From the NCBI GenBank assembly GCA_026386955.1, contig JAPLMQ010000298.1, positions 1 to 34,500 on the forward strand: 34,500 nucleotides of DNA, in the 5' to 3' direction. The notes beneath the pieces were generated by a model. It did no database searches, was not told where the DNA came from, and saw nothing but the letters and a program-made list of their open reading frames with translations. Each line of letters starts with the position of its first letter. Positions within the stretch are counted from its first letter, which is position 1. Below are positions 15,252 to 23,545 of the stretch, piece by piece. A program made the translations under genes and the position numbers. This DNA is from Planctomycetota bacterium (lineage in GTDB: Bacteria; Planctomycetota; Phycisphaerae; Phycisphaerales; Phycisphaeraceae).

Positions 15252-16415
15252 ATGCCCCACATGACAATTCTCCTTTTCGCCCTCCTCGCGCTCGCTCTCT
15301 TCAGCGCCCCATCGCGCGCTGAAAACGCGTCGACCCAACCCACCACCCAACCCACCTCCCTCCTCACCCCCGCCGACCTCACCCTCTTCCGCCACCCCGA
15401 GATCAAAACCGCCCGCCCCTTCGGCTTCGACATCGACGACCAAGGCCTCCTCTGGCAGGGCAACCAAGGCGCCTTCTGGGTCCACGACACCAAGACCGGC
15501 AAGGCCCACAGCGTCGCCCCGCCCGAGCTCGCCGGCCTCGCCCTCTCCGGCTGCGTCTGCTTCCAGGGCAAGATCGTCGTCGTCCACCAGATCTGCGACC
15601 ACGCCACCGTCTACGACCCCGCGACCAAGACCGCCCGTAAGCTCCCGCTCCCCGGCTCCAAGACCAACGTCTGGAACGCCTGCCGCGCCGACGACAAGCT
15701 CCTGCTCTTCGACCGCAGCGACGACGGCGGCATCCTCATCGTCGACGACCTCGACAAGCCCGTCCGCAAGATCCCCGCCGTCAAGGGGCGCTGGCCCAAC
15801 GGCGGCCGGCAGCTCGCCGACGGCCGCGTCCTCTTCGGCTCCGAGCCCGGGCGCCTCTTCCAGTTCTTCGACCCCAAGACCGAAACCCTCGGCCAAGAGA
15901 TCCCCTACCCGCCCGGCGACATCAGCTTCTCCGGCGGCATGCTCCACGACGACATCCTCTACCTCGCCGACGCCGCCGCCGGTCGCCTCATCCCCTACAG
16001 CCTCAAGGAAAATCGCTGGCTCGACCCCATCCCCACGCCCGACCGCGGCGTCATCTACGGCTTCATCGGCGGCGGCTTCCAACGCGGCTCCGTCGGCTAC
16101 TTCTGCCTCTCCACCTACAACCACCCCTCACGCCTCGACCCCGCCACCGGCAAGCTCATCATCCCTCCCCACGCCGACATCGGCGTCGACGGCAAGCCCC
16201 ACCACTTCCTCGACCGCTTCCTCGCCTTCGACGCCCGCACCCGCACCTTCAGCTACCTCCAAGTCCCCCCGCAAAAAGACGGCTACCCGCTCATCTGCTA
16301 CTCCCTCCAACGCGGGAACGACACCTACATCACCGGCTACGTCATCCCCTTCGCCCCGGATGGCAGCCTCGCCAAGGAGGCCGGCGACTGGATCGTCTGG
16401 CAGAGCAAGCGGTGA
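15252..16415 (+). CDS. Secreted beta-propeller-like protein of unknown function
   Basis: A 387-residue protein with a signal peptide (hydrophobic run ILLFALLALALFSA, then APSRAEN with likely cleavage after ALA/SRA), followed by a short Thr/Gln/Pro-rich spacer (STQPTTQPTS). The rest alternates short beta strands with repeated 'VYDPATKTARKLPLP', 'FFDPKTETLGQEI' and 'YSLKENRWLDPIP' units. That pattern is seen in NHL/SMP-30-like propellers that act as periplasmic lyases or binding proteins. No catalytic motif is recognised. GAGAGG at 15239-15244 lies seven bases before the ATG. It runs in the same direction as the sialidase-like gene, and both may belong to glycan handling (weak inference). Confidence 0.7.
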   Translation: MPHMTILLFALLALALFSAPSRAENASTQPTTQPTSLLTPADLTLFRHPEIKTARPFGFDIDDQGLLWQGNQGAFWVHDTKTGKAHSVAPPELAGLALSGCVCFQGKIVVVHQICDHATVYDPATKTARKLPLPGSKTNVWNACRADDKLLLFDRSDDGGILIVDDLDKPVRKIPAVKGRWPNGGRQLADGRVLFGSEPGRLFQFFDPKTETLGQEIPYPPGDISFSGGMLHDDILYLADAAAGRLIPYSLKENRWLDPIPTPDRGVIYGFIGGGFQRGSVGYFCLSTYNHPSRLDPATGKLIIPPHADIGVDGKPHHFLDRFLAFDARTRTFSYLQVPPQKDGYPLICYSLQRGNDTYITGYVIPFAPDGSLAKEAGDWIVWQSKR

Positions 16416-16433
16416 GGTGAGGTGAGGCGATGT

Positions 16434-16492
16434 CTTGTAGGGTGGCGCTGAGCGGTACTCCGCGAAGCCCACCGCTTGGGCGCACAACCACA
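16434..16492 (+). repeat. Interspersed repeat, 'AGGGTGG..CCGCGAAGCCC' family, copy 2
   Basis: Matches 3686-3740 over about 55 bp with roughly eight differences. It lies directly after the secreted-protein gene. The same core appears in the arms at 10978 and 11106. Confidence 0.65.
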
Positions 16493-16534
16493 AACCCGGC
16501 ACCTTTCTCGCGCGCACCTCACGAACCACAATCT

Positions 16535-16757
16535 GATCAGAGACGGACACTGTGTGTCCGAAGATCAGGCGAGGCGGTACTCCGCCCGCGCGAATCGTCG
16601 GAAGCCCTCACCGTCGGACCAGCACACGACGCCATCGGCCGATGCTGTCGACGACACTCCGAAGCGAATCGTGTCGCCCCCGCGCGTGCGGCACCTCGCG
16701 CGCGGCGGAGTACCGCCTAGCGCCCGAAGATCGGACACACAGTGTCCGGCTCTGATC
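16535..16757 (-). repeat. Terminal-inverted-repeat element, copy B (inverted orientation)
   Basis: Ends: 16535-16560, with GATCAGAGACGGACACTG differing from copy A by one base, and 16732-16757. Subterminal GGCGGTACTCCGCC and GGCGGAGTACCGCC hairpins are present. The interior (GACGCCATCGGCCGATGCTG...) lines up with the reverse complement of copy A's interior. With the repeat at 16434 it fills the 16416-16843 gap. The remaining bases before the dioxygenase gene hold two CCCCCGGAA motifs and nothing else recognisable. Confidence 0.85.
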
Positions 16758-16843
16758 AAACACGATCCCCCGCCCCCCGCGCGTTACGATATTCCGCCAC
16801 CCCCGGAACCCGCCCCCGCCCCCGGAACACGGACCCCCTCGCC

Positions 16844-17746
16844 ATGACCACCACCCAAAAGCCCGCCATCTCCGCCGCCGACCTCGCCTTCTATCACGAC
16901 CAAGGCTACCTCGTCCTCCGCCAAGCCTTCACGCCCGCCCGCGTGAAGTCGCTCGTCGACGGCGTGAAGCGCGTCGCGGAGCTCGGCCGCGAGGGCAAGA
17001 TCCAAGTCTCCTTCCTCGACAAGGAAAAGACCCTCCCCGCCCGCCTGGGCAACATCCTCCACCCCGACCGCTACCAGCCCGCCTTCGCCGACTGGCTCGC
17101 CGAGGACCTCGCCCCGCTCATCGAGGCGACCATCGGCGGCCCCGCCCGGCACAGCCTCTACGGCATGCTCGCCGCCGGCGCGGGCGAGCCCTACCTCCAA
17201 GGCTGGCACCGCGACCTGGGCAAGCCCGGCGCCCCCGACGAAGTCGAATACCTGAAGCACCACCACGGCCGGTTCGTCCAGTTCAACGCCCCCATCCAGC
17301 CCGACGACCACTTCCTCCACATCGTCCCCGCCAGCCACCTCCGCGCCTCGACGCCCGCCGAGATCAAGGCCCAGAACCGCCCCGCCTTCGACCGCCAAGG
17401 CAAGACCGGCCCGCTCTCCGCCGACGAGCTCATCGCCCTCGAGAAGTGGGACGCCGCCGACGCCATGCCCGGCGCGATGATCGTCCGCATGAACCCCGGC
17501 GACATCGCCTTCTACAACGCCAACCTCTGGCACCGCGGCTGGAACGCCAAGGGCCTCACCCGCTGGACCATGCACTCGGCCTTCTGGAAACCCGAATACC
17601 CCGTCATGGCCCACGAGCACGGCCAGCGCGAGCCGATGCTCACGCCGGGCCACATGGCCCGCATGCCCCGCGTGACCCGCGAGTACATCCAGCGATATTT
17701 GGACGTGTATCCGGAGGGGAAGCCGAAGACGTTGTATGAGGTGTGA
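16844..17746 (+). CDS. Phytanoyl-CoA dioxygenase (PhyH) family Fe(II)/2-oxoglutarate oxygenase
   Basis: A 300-residue non-haem iron oxygenase with a double-stranded beta-helix fold. N-terminal 'FYHDQGYLVLRQAFTPARV' (16-34) is the usual PhyH opening. The iron triad is H122-x-D124 in GWHRDLG and H230 in LWHRGWN. R240 in LTRWTMHSAFW is a likely 2-oxoglutarate ligand (inference from the family). The substrate is unknown; bacterial members hydroxylate lipids, amino acids or secondary metabolites. It starts at the ATG at 16844 in a leader without a Shine-Dalgarno but with two CCCCCGGAA motifs. It is monocistronic as far as can be seen, preceded by repeat copy B and followed by a large palindromic element. 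Confidence 0.9.
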   Translation: MTTTQKPAISAADLAFYHDQGYLVLRQAFTPARVKSLVDGVKRVAELGREGKIQVSFLDKEKTLPARLGNILHPDRYQPAFADWLAEDLAPLIEATIGGPARHSLYGMLAAGAGEPYLQGWHRDLGKPGAPDEVEYLKHHHGRFVQFNAPIQPDDHFLHIVPASHLRASTPAEIKAQNRPAFDRQGKTGPLSADELIALEKWDAADAMPGAMIVRMNPGDIAFYNANLWHRGWNAKGLTRWTMHSAFWKPEYPVMAHEHGQREPMLTPGHMARMPRVTREYIQRYLDVYPEGKPKTLYEV

Positions 17747-17822
17747 GGCGCGGCGCGCCAGTCAGAAGGCAGACGACGGACGCGGCGAATCAAGACCAAG
17801 ACGATCGACGACCCCTGTCTTC

Positions 17823-18167
17823 GCCCCGGGAGGGGCGACGGAATGTAGCCACGGGTGGAGCGACGCGAGCGACCAGCGAGCGTCGCGCAACCCGTGGAAC
17901 AAGTGGGTCCAAGAATGGATTGCCCCGGCAGGGGCAACGGAAAAACCACGTCGCGCGGAGACGCATGCGCGGCCGTGACGCGCCGCACATCGCGCGGCAA
18001 ACCATGCGATGTCGAGGCGAACTGTTCATCGCCGCGAGACACGGTTCCGCTGCCCCTGCCGGGGCAGAAGAAAATCGACGCCGCATTCCACGGGTTCCGC
18101 GTCGGCCACCTTCTGAGGAAGGCGGCCGACACTCCACCCGTGGCTACATTCGCCCGCCCCTCCGCGG
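17823..18167. repeat. Large nested inverted-repeat element (about 345 bp)
   Basis: Three nested pairs: outer 17823-17859 (GCCCCGGGAGGGGCGACG... TAGCCACGGGTGGA) with 18133-18167; middle GCAACCCGTGGAA (about 17887) with TTCCACGGGTTCCGC (18087-18101); inner 17921-17942 with 18045-18066, 21 of 22 complementary. It covers most of the 17747-18199 gap. No gene is credible here. As RNA it would fold into a long branched hairpin. Confidence 0.8.
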
Positions 18168-18199
18168 CTAGAGGATCGACCCCGCCGCGCGCCGACCCT

Positions 18200-19309
18200 T
18201 CAAGCGCCGTTGAACCAGGGTGATCGCTCAAGATGTTTCACGAGCAGACCGCGGAACTCCTCCATCGCCTCGCGCGTCGCGAACGCCGACTTCGGAATTT
18301 GCTGCCAGATCCCGCTTCGATGGTCCCAGACGAAGAAATGCCAAGGCGATTCCTTGTAGCGCGTGTAGCCGCTCCGTGGAAGGCGGAGTTCGCCGTCGAC
18401 GGTCTTCGCGGACAGACCTGATTCGCCGAATCGAACCGTCACGTCGACGCGGTTGACGCGATGACTGAGCCATGCGTTGCCCGTGAAGACCGCCACGAGG
18501 ACCAATTCCAACACGAGCGTCATCGGCAGGACGAAGACAAGGATGACCTCGAGGTTGGAGGCCTCGTCCTCCGGGCCGGGCGGCGCCCACGACGTGATGG
18601 TGACGTACGACATGAGCACGATCGGAAGGAGCATGGCGAAACGCGTGGGGTATGAGGCGCAGACGCGGTCCACGCAGCTCCGGCAACCGAGGTGATAGCG
18701 GATCGTTTGGGTTGCCTCGCCGCTCTCCGGTTCGGTTCCGACGCTCGCGGAGTCCGTGGCGGCCGGCGCCGCATGACGCTCAACCTCCCCCACCTTCACC
18801 TGGCGCAGCCACGCGGCCACAGCGTCGGACGGCAATGCCCGCTTGGGGATGATGACCATCGTCTCACGCGTCCGGCCCTGGAAGACGAACAGGTTGTCCG
18901 ATTCGATGCGCTGCGAAAACCCGCCCCATTGCCACTCCGCGCTGGCCTCATCGTCACGGACGCGAATGCCGCGCCCTGTGAGCTCCAGCGAAAACGTCAT
19001 GGAGCCCATGGCCGCCCGCATCCGCCGCTGTTGAAGATGAAAGAAACAAAACGCAACGATCATGAGGGCGCAGATGCCGGCCTGCTCGATCGGCGTCATG
19101 CGCGAGAGCATGCCCTTCCATGCGATCCAGAGCACCAGCGCCAACAACCCAAACAACTTGATCCGTGTGACAACCGTCGACCCGTTGCCCAACTCTTGTC
19201 GGATCCCCAGCGTCTGTGCCTCGACGACCTCATCGGGCGTGCATGCGAAAGCGAGCTTGATCGGCTCTTCCGCGCGAGACTCGGTGTTGAAACTCCCAGA
19301 ATCCGACAT
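18200..19309 (-). CDS. Membrane protein with two tandem YcxB-like halves
   Basis: A 369-residue protein made of two similar halves, each with two hydrophobic helices followed by a soluble beta/alpha domain. First half: helices near 50-65 and 75-92, then 'LELTGRGIRVRDDEASAEWQW..' and 'MVIIPKRALPSDAVAAWLRQV'. Second half: helices near 222-240 and 255-280, then 'VTVRFGESGLSAKTVDGELRL' and 'QIPKSAFATREAMEEFRGLL'. The IPK-x-A-F/L-P signature is that of the YcxB-like C-terminal domain, whose function is unknown. The N-terminus carries a soluble 40-residue tail. The gene ends 28 bp after the secretion ATPase stop in the other reading direction order (same strand, downstream of it), so it could be co-transcribed with that ATPase. 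Confidence 0.7.
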   Translation of the reverse strand: MSDSGSFNTESRAEEPIKLAFACTPDEVVEAQTLGIRQELGNGSTVVTRIKLFGLLALVLWIAWKGMLSRMTPIEQAGICALMIVAFCFFHLQQRRMRAAMGSMTFSLELTGRGIRVRDDEASAEWQWGGFSQRIESDNLFVFQGRTRETMVIIPKRALPSDAVAAWLRQVKVGEVERHAAPAATDSASVGTEPESGEATQTIRYHLGCRSCVDRVCASYPTRFAMLLPIVLMSYVTITSWAPPGPEDEASNLEVILVFVLPMTLVLELVLVAVFTGNAWLSHRVNRVDVTVRFGESGLSAKTVDGELRLPRSGYTRYKESPWHFFVWDHRSGIWQQIPKSAFATREAMEEFRGLLVKHLERSPWFNGA

Positions 19310-19338
19310 GACAATCGCCCGCGCTCGCGCGTGCCCCC

Positions 19339-21303
19339 CTACTCCGTCCCCGTCACCCGCTCCACCTCATCCATCGACGTGATCCCCTCCGCCGCCAGCT
19401 TGTAGCCCGCCTGCTGGAGCGAGACGAAGACCGTCATCTTGATCGCCTCGCGGATCGCGTTGATCGTCGGCGACTTCAAGATCACGTCGCGCATGTCGTC
19501 CGTCACCTGCATCATCTCGTAGACGCCCATGCGACCGGCGAACCCCGTGTTCAGGCACTTCGGGCAGCCCACCGGCACCCAGATCTTCGACAGGCCCTCC
19601 ACGGCCTTGCCCATCCGGATCGTCTGCTGAGGCGTCGGCTTCTTCTCTTCCTTGCAATACGGACACAGCATGCGGATCAGCCGCTGCGCGACGACGATGT
19701 TCAAGGCCGACGCGACGAGGTAAGGCTCCACGCCCAGGTCGAGCAACCGGAAGATCGTGCCGACGGTGTCCTTCGCGTGCACCGTCGAAAACACAAGGTG
19801 CCCCGTCATGGCCGCCTGCATCGCGGTCATGGCCGTCTCCTTGTCGCGGATCTCGCCGAGCAAAATCACGTCCGGGTCCTGGCGCAGCACGGAGCGGAGC
19901 AGCGTCGAGAAGGTGTTGCCCTTGAACTCGTCGATGGGGATCTGCGTCACGCCGGCGATCTGGTACTCGACCGGGTCCTCGATGGTCACGACGTTCCGGC
20001 TCTGCACGTCGATGTCGCGCAGGACGGTGTAGAGCGTGGTGGTCTTGCCCGAGCCGGTCGGGCCCGCGACCAGGATCATGCCCGCGTCCTGCTTCGACAC
20101 GCGGCGGACCGACTGCAGCATCCAGTCGGGCATCGCCAGGTCGGTCATGTATTTGGGGGCGTTGGCGAGGTCGAGCACGCGGACGACGAGCTTCTGCCCG
20201 TACATCGAGGGCGTGAAGCTCACGCGGTAGTCGACGCGGCGGTCGGGCAGGCGGACGGAGAAGTGCCCTTCCTGGATGATGTTCTGGCGGATGCCCACGT
20301 CGATGTCGCAGAGCACCTTGACCACGCCGGTCATCATGTTGGCGCTCTTCTTGTCGAGGTGGGCGGCCTCGACCATCGCGCCGTCGACGCGCAGGCGGAC
20401 GACGTAGTCCTCGGCCTTGGGCTCGACGTGCAGGTCGGTCGCGCGGGCCCGCTGGCAGGCGAGGAAGAGCAGGCGCAGGATGCGGATGCCGTCGGGCGCG
20501 GGCCCCTCCTCCTCCTCGGGCGACTCCTCCTCGCCGGCGCGGGCCGTGGCGTTGAGGATGTCGCCGCGGGCGTTGACCAGCTTGATGTCGGTCTCGCCGA
20601 TGGTCTTGTCGGTCCCCGCCTCGGCAAGCGACTCGAGGGCGCGGATGGAGCGCGTGCGCTCGTCCTGAGGCTCCTCCGCGACGGGCTCCTCTTCGTCCTC
20701 ATGCACGACGGGGCTGTCGTCGTCGCCGCTGGTGTTGGCGAAGATGTCGGGCGCGCTGTCGTGCGACTTCTCCTTCTTCGACGACGAAGAGGAGGAAGGC
20801 GCGGGGACGGTGACGTCCTGCCCGCGCTTGGGCGTGCCTCGGCCGAAGAGTTTCCCCGCGAGGCCCGACATCGGGCGCGCGGGCTTCTTGGCGGGCTCCT
20901 CGGCCGGTTCGTCGTCGCCTCCGGAAAGCTCCGCGAGTTCGTCGATCGAGGACGGGCCGACGTCGTCGCCTCCGCCCCCGCCCCCGGACGGCGGCGGCGG
21001 GGCGCTCTTGCTCGCCGGCGTGACGAAGCGCATCCGCGTCTTGCCCACGCTGATGGTGTCGCCCGGGCGGAGCACCACGGCGTCGATCTTCGCGTCGTTC
21101 ACGCGCGTGCCGTTCTTCGATTTCAGGTCGCGCACGCGGTAGCTGTTGCCCGCCTTCTCGACCACGCAGTGGTACCGGCTGGCCTGCTCGTCGGTGATCA
21201 CCACCAAGTTGTCGGAGTGCCGCCCGATGGTCAGGGGCTTCGCGCCCAGCTCGCGCCGATGCGAGCCCTCAGGCGTGACGATCTCCAGGTACGACGTCTC
21301 CAT
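19339..21303 (-). CDS. Type II secretion/type IV pilus ATPase (GspE/PilB) with N-terminal FHA domain
   Basis: A 654-residue hexameric-type secretion ATPase. Residues about 24-95 form an FHA phosphothreonine-binding domain (IGRHSDN, SRYHC, DLKSKNGTRVN). Residues 100-270 are a charged, Pro/Ser/Asp/Glu-rich linker. The GspE core follows: Asp box and Walker A GPTGSGKTTT (414-423), IEDPVEY (441-447), Walker B VILLGEIRDKET (479-490), His box GHLVFSTVHAKD (501-512), and zinc-binding CPYC (547-550) with CPKC (580-583). The usual N-terminal MshEN domain is missing; FHA takes its place, hinting at control by Ser/Thr phosphorylation (inference). I start at the ATG at 21303 because the frame's first 86 codons look non-coding. 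No pilus or other secretion genes are adjacent. Confidence 0.9.
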   Translation of the reverse strand: METSYLEIVTPEGSHRRELGAKPLTIGRHSDNLVVITDEQASRYHCVVEKAGNSYRVRDLKSKNGTRVNDAKIDAVVLRPGDTISVGKTRMRFVTPASKSAPPPPSGGGGGGDDVGPSSIDELAELSGGDDEPAEEPAKKPARPMSGLAGKLFGRGTPKRGQDVTVPAPSSSSSSKKEKSHDSAPDIFANTSGDDDSPVVHEDEEEPVAEEPQDERTRSIRALESLAEAGTDKTIGETDIKLVNARGDILNATARAGEEESPEEEEGPAPDGIRILRLLFLACQRARATDLHVEPKAEDYVVRLRVDGAMVEAAHLDKKSANMMTGVVKVLCDIDVGIRQNIIQEGHFSVRLPDRRVDYRVSFTPSMYGQKLVVRVLDLANAPKYMTDLAMPDWMLQSVRRVSKQDAGMILVAGPTGSGKTTTLYTVLRDIDVQSRNVVTIEDPVEYQIAGVTQIPIDEFKGNTFSTLLRSVLRQDPDVILLGEIRDKETAMTAMQAAMTGHLVFSTVHAKDTVGTIFRLLDLGVEPYLVASALNIVVAQRLIRMLCPYCKEEKKPTPQQTIRMGKAVEGLSKIWVPVGCPKCLNTGFAGRMGVYEMMQVTDDMRDVILKSPTINAIREAIKMTVFVSLQQAGYKLAAEGITSMDEVERVTGTE

Positions 21304-21556
21304 GACCTGCTGTTCCTCGCACCCGTGGCCACCACTTTCGCGCCCGCGACGCGCGGCCCGTGCCGCCTCGGAAGTTGTGGCACCCTTCGTCGCGGCGGCG
21401 GCCGCCCGTTGGGTCGCCCTTGACGAGGCGCCCCATGGGCGGAGCCCGCTCGGCCACGTGCTGGCGCAACCCTCGATAGTGTAGCGATCGTCGAAGGGTT
21501 GCGCAGCGGAGGGACGAGCGGATGAACGAGACATGCGAGTGAGACGGGACTCCAAG

Positions 21557-21594
21557 CCCACTGATCCCGACGGTACCCCGTCGGGTTCGGTGGG
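21557..21594. repeat. CCCACGGA-family hairpin, copy H3
   Basis: Arms CCCACTGATCCCGACGG (21557-21573) and CCGTCGGGTTCGGTGGG (21578-21594), loop TACC, with two mismatches. It is preceded by AAG as in H1. It lies in the 21304-22050 gap upstream of the secretion ATPase. Confidence 0.7.
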
Positions 21595-21645
21595 GTCGGG
21601 CTCGCGTCATACGGATTGGAATTGCTGTTCGCGCGGGCGCGCAAG

Positions 21646-21820
21646 CCCCTCTCCCTCCGGGAGAGGGTGGCGGGTACTCTCGCCGGGTGAGGGCGTGAGT
21701 AACCGGGTGATTCCGATCAGCGCGGCAGACGCAAGCGTTCTTTCTTATGCCTTTGGTGACTCACGCCCTCTTCCGTCACGGATGAGTACATCCGTGCCAC
21801 CTTCTCCCGGAGGGAGAAGG
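21646..21820. repeat. Inverted-repeat element (CTCTCCCTCCGGGAGAGGG ends)
   Basis: The left arm 21646-21704 and right arm 21755-21820 pair through CTCCCTCCGGGAG, GGTGGC and GAGGGCGTGAGT blocks, with gaps. The outermost part is itself a palindrome. No coding capacity. The rest of the 21304-22050 gap holds H3, H4 and a C/T-rich run before the parB stop. Confidence 0.7.
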
Positions 21821-21920
21821 GCAGACCCGGCCATCCCGCGTGAGAATCAAACCCGATCCGTATCACATCCCGCGCGGTCGGGTGCGCTTCGTCGGACGCC
21901 GTGCGCGCTGACGTCATCCG

Positions 21921-21960
21921 AAGAACCCCACGGAACCCGCTGCTGCGGGATCCGTGGGCT
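21921..21960 (-). terminator. Terminator-like hairpin H4 downstream of parB
   Basis: Arms CCCACGGAACCCGC (21927-21940) and GCGGGATCCGTGGG (21945-21958), with one mismatch. Read on the minus strand it is followed by GTTCTT, the same tail as H1. It lies about 90 bp beyond the parB stop at 22051. Confidence 0.65.
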
Positions 21961-22050
21961 TGGCTGTGAGGTTTGCGTGTGAGCCCCGCGCGCCTCTCCC
22001 CCCCCGCTCTCCTCTCCACTTTCTACTCTCTCCGCTCCCCCTCCCGCCTC

Positions 22051-23259
22051 TCACTCCTCGCTCGTCTTCACCTTCATCCGCGTCATCAAGATCTCGAACT
22101 GCTCCACCGTGTGGAACTCGATGGTCAGCGTGCCCGAGCCCTTGCGCCGGCCGGGGCGGATGTGGACCTTCGTCTGGAGTTGCCGGCCGATCTGCTCCTG
22201 CAGGTCGGCGAAATGCGTCGCGCGTGGCGGGGCCGGGGGCAGGCCGGGGAAGGCGTCGGCATCTTCCAAGGCCGCGGCCGTGGCGCCCGAGGCGTGGCGG
22301 ACCGCCTGCTCGAGCTGCCGAACCGACCAATCGTTGTCGACCGCCTTGTTGGCGAGGATCCGCTGCTGGGCCGGGTCGGACAGGGCGACCAGGGCCCGTG
22401 CCTGCCCGCCCGAGAGCTTGCCGTAGCGCATTAAATCCTTAACGGATTCATCCAAAGACAGTAGGCGCAATGCGTTAGAGACGGACGAGCGGTCGATGCC
22501 CAGGCGGCCGGCGATGTCGTCGTGGTTCACCTTGAACTGGATCATCAGTTGGCGGAAGGCCTCGGCCCGCTCGAGGGGATTGAGGTCCTCGCGCTGGAGG
22601 TTCTCGATCAGGGCCCACTCGGCCATCTGGCGGTTGCTGAGGGTGCGGATGATCGCCGGAACATGGTTCAGTCCGGCGAGTTTGGCCGCCCGCCAGCGGC
22701 GCTCGCCGGCGACGATCTCGTAGCGTGGGCCGGGGGGCAGCCGACGGTCGCTGGGCGGGCCTTCGGGCAGGGTGTCCATCGGGAACGGCGGAGCGTCGGC
22801 GGGGAGGGGGCGGATGATGATCGGCTGCATCAGTCCGTCGGCCTTGATCGAGTCGGCCAGGCGACGGAGGGCGTCGCCATTGAACTCGGTGCGGGGCTGG
22901 TGCGGATTGGCCCGGATCGCCCGGACATGCACCAGCGACAGGCCCTCGGGGAGGGGCGGGACGGCGCCCCCGGAACTTCCCCCGGAATTGGCCCCGGAAG
23001 TGCCGCCGGAAGTACCCCCGGCCTGCGGGTGGGCGGCTGGTGGGGCGAGGGTGGCGCTCGTGGAAGCACTGGCCGGTGCCGCGGGGGCGGCCGGGGCTGG
23101 CGGGGTGCTGCCGGCGGGTTCGCCTTCGGGGGGGGCGGCGGCCGGATGGGCAGGCGCGTTGGCATTTCCGGGGGCGGGGGGGGCGACCTGGACCGGACGG
23201 GCCATGAGGCTACTGAGGCCGCGACCGAGGCGGGGCGGGCGAGGGGGCGGGGTGGCCAT
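22051..23259 (-). CDS. parB: Chromosome-partitioning protein ParB
   Basis: A DNA-binding CTPase-type clamp that loads at parS and spreads, helping origin segregation. It has 402 residues from the ATG at 23259 (GGAGG eight bases upstream). Order: 'RLGRGLSSL' N-terminus (10-18), typical of ParB and the ParA contact region; a long Ala/Pro/Ser-Gly linker (20-105); ParB domain from VRAIRANPHQPR (112-123); GERRWRA (185-191); ENLQRED (219-225); helix-turn-helix at about 247-268 (DDIAGRLGIDRSSVSNALRLL); C-terminal dimerisation part ending in 'HTVEQFEILMTRM'. A Pro-rich insertion at about 151-178 sits between the first strands and GERRWRA. Five parS-like sites lie just upstream. No parA gene is in the window. 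Confidence 0.95.
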   Translation of the reverse strand: MATPPPRPPRLGRGLSSLMARPVQVAPPAPGNANAPAHPAAAPPEGEPAGSTPPAPAAPAAPASASTSATLAPPAAHPQAGGTSGGTSGANSGGSSGGAVPPLPEGLSLVHVRAIRANPHQPRTEFNGDALRRLADSIKADGLMQPIIIRPLPADAPPFPMDTLPEGPPSDRRLPPGPRYEIVAGERRWRAAKLAGLNHVPAIIRTLSNRQMAEWALIENLQREDLNPLERAEAFRQLMIQFKVNHDDIAGRLGIDRSSVSNALRLLSLDESVKDLMRYGKLSGGQARALVALSDPAQQRILANKAVDNDWSVRQLEQAVRHASGATAAALEDADAFPGLPPAPPRATHFADLQEQIGRQLQTKVHIRPGRRKGSGTLTIEFHTVEQFEILMTRMKVKTSEE

Positions 23260-23420
23260 GGGGCGGGCCTCCGGAGGGGTCGGGGCAGGACAGGAGCGGA
23301 TCAAAATAGAGCCGCGGGGAGGCCTAGACAATCCTCAAAACGCGACGGAGCGAGTCTACCCGGAAGGGCGAATTCTGCCAATACCGTGTTTTTGGCCCAA
23401 TAATGCGGTTTTTTGGTCGT

Positions 23421-23454
23421 CAACAAACGTGTTCCACGTGGAACACGTTTGTTG
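23421..23454. promoter_or_regulatory. parS-like site 1 (34-bp perfect palindrome)
   Basis: Core TGTTCCACGTGGAACA at 23430-23445, the widespread chromosomal parS type, extended to a perfect 34-bp palindrome by CAACAAACG and its complement. It lies 162 bp upstream of the parB start and could also lie in the parB promoter region. Confidence 0.88.
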
Positions 23455-23503
23455 AGGGGTGCCAAGAGGGGTCAATGAGGGCCTGAGCGGCCGGGCGCAA
23501 GCA

Positions 23504-23519
23504 TGTTCCACGTGGAACA
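23504..23519. promoter_or_regulatory. parS-like site 2
   Basis: Exact TGTTCCACGTGGAACA. Left flank CGGGCGCAAGCA and right flank CGTTTGTTGG are shared with site 4 (left flank nearly identical), so the two look like duplicates. Confidence 0.88.
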
Positions 23520-23545
23520 CGTTTGTTGGCCTGCCGCCGCCGGCG

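Noticed and set aside
19777..21423. A 548-codon plus-strand frame opposite the secretion ATPase
   Set aside because: Antisense shadow of a gene with all GspE motifs.
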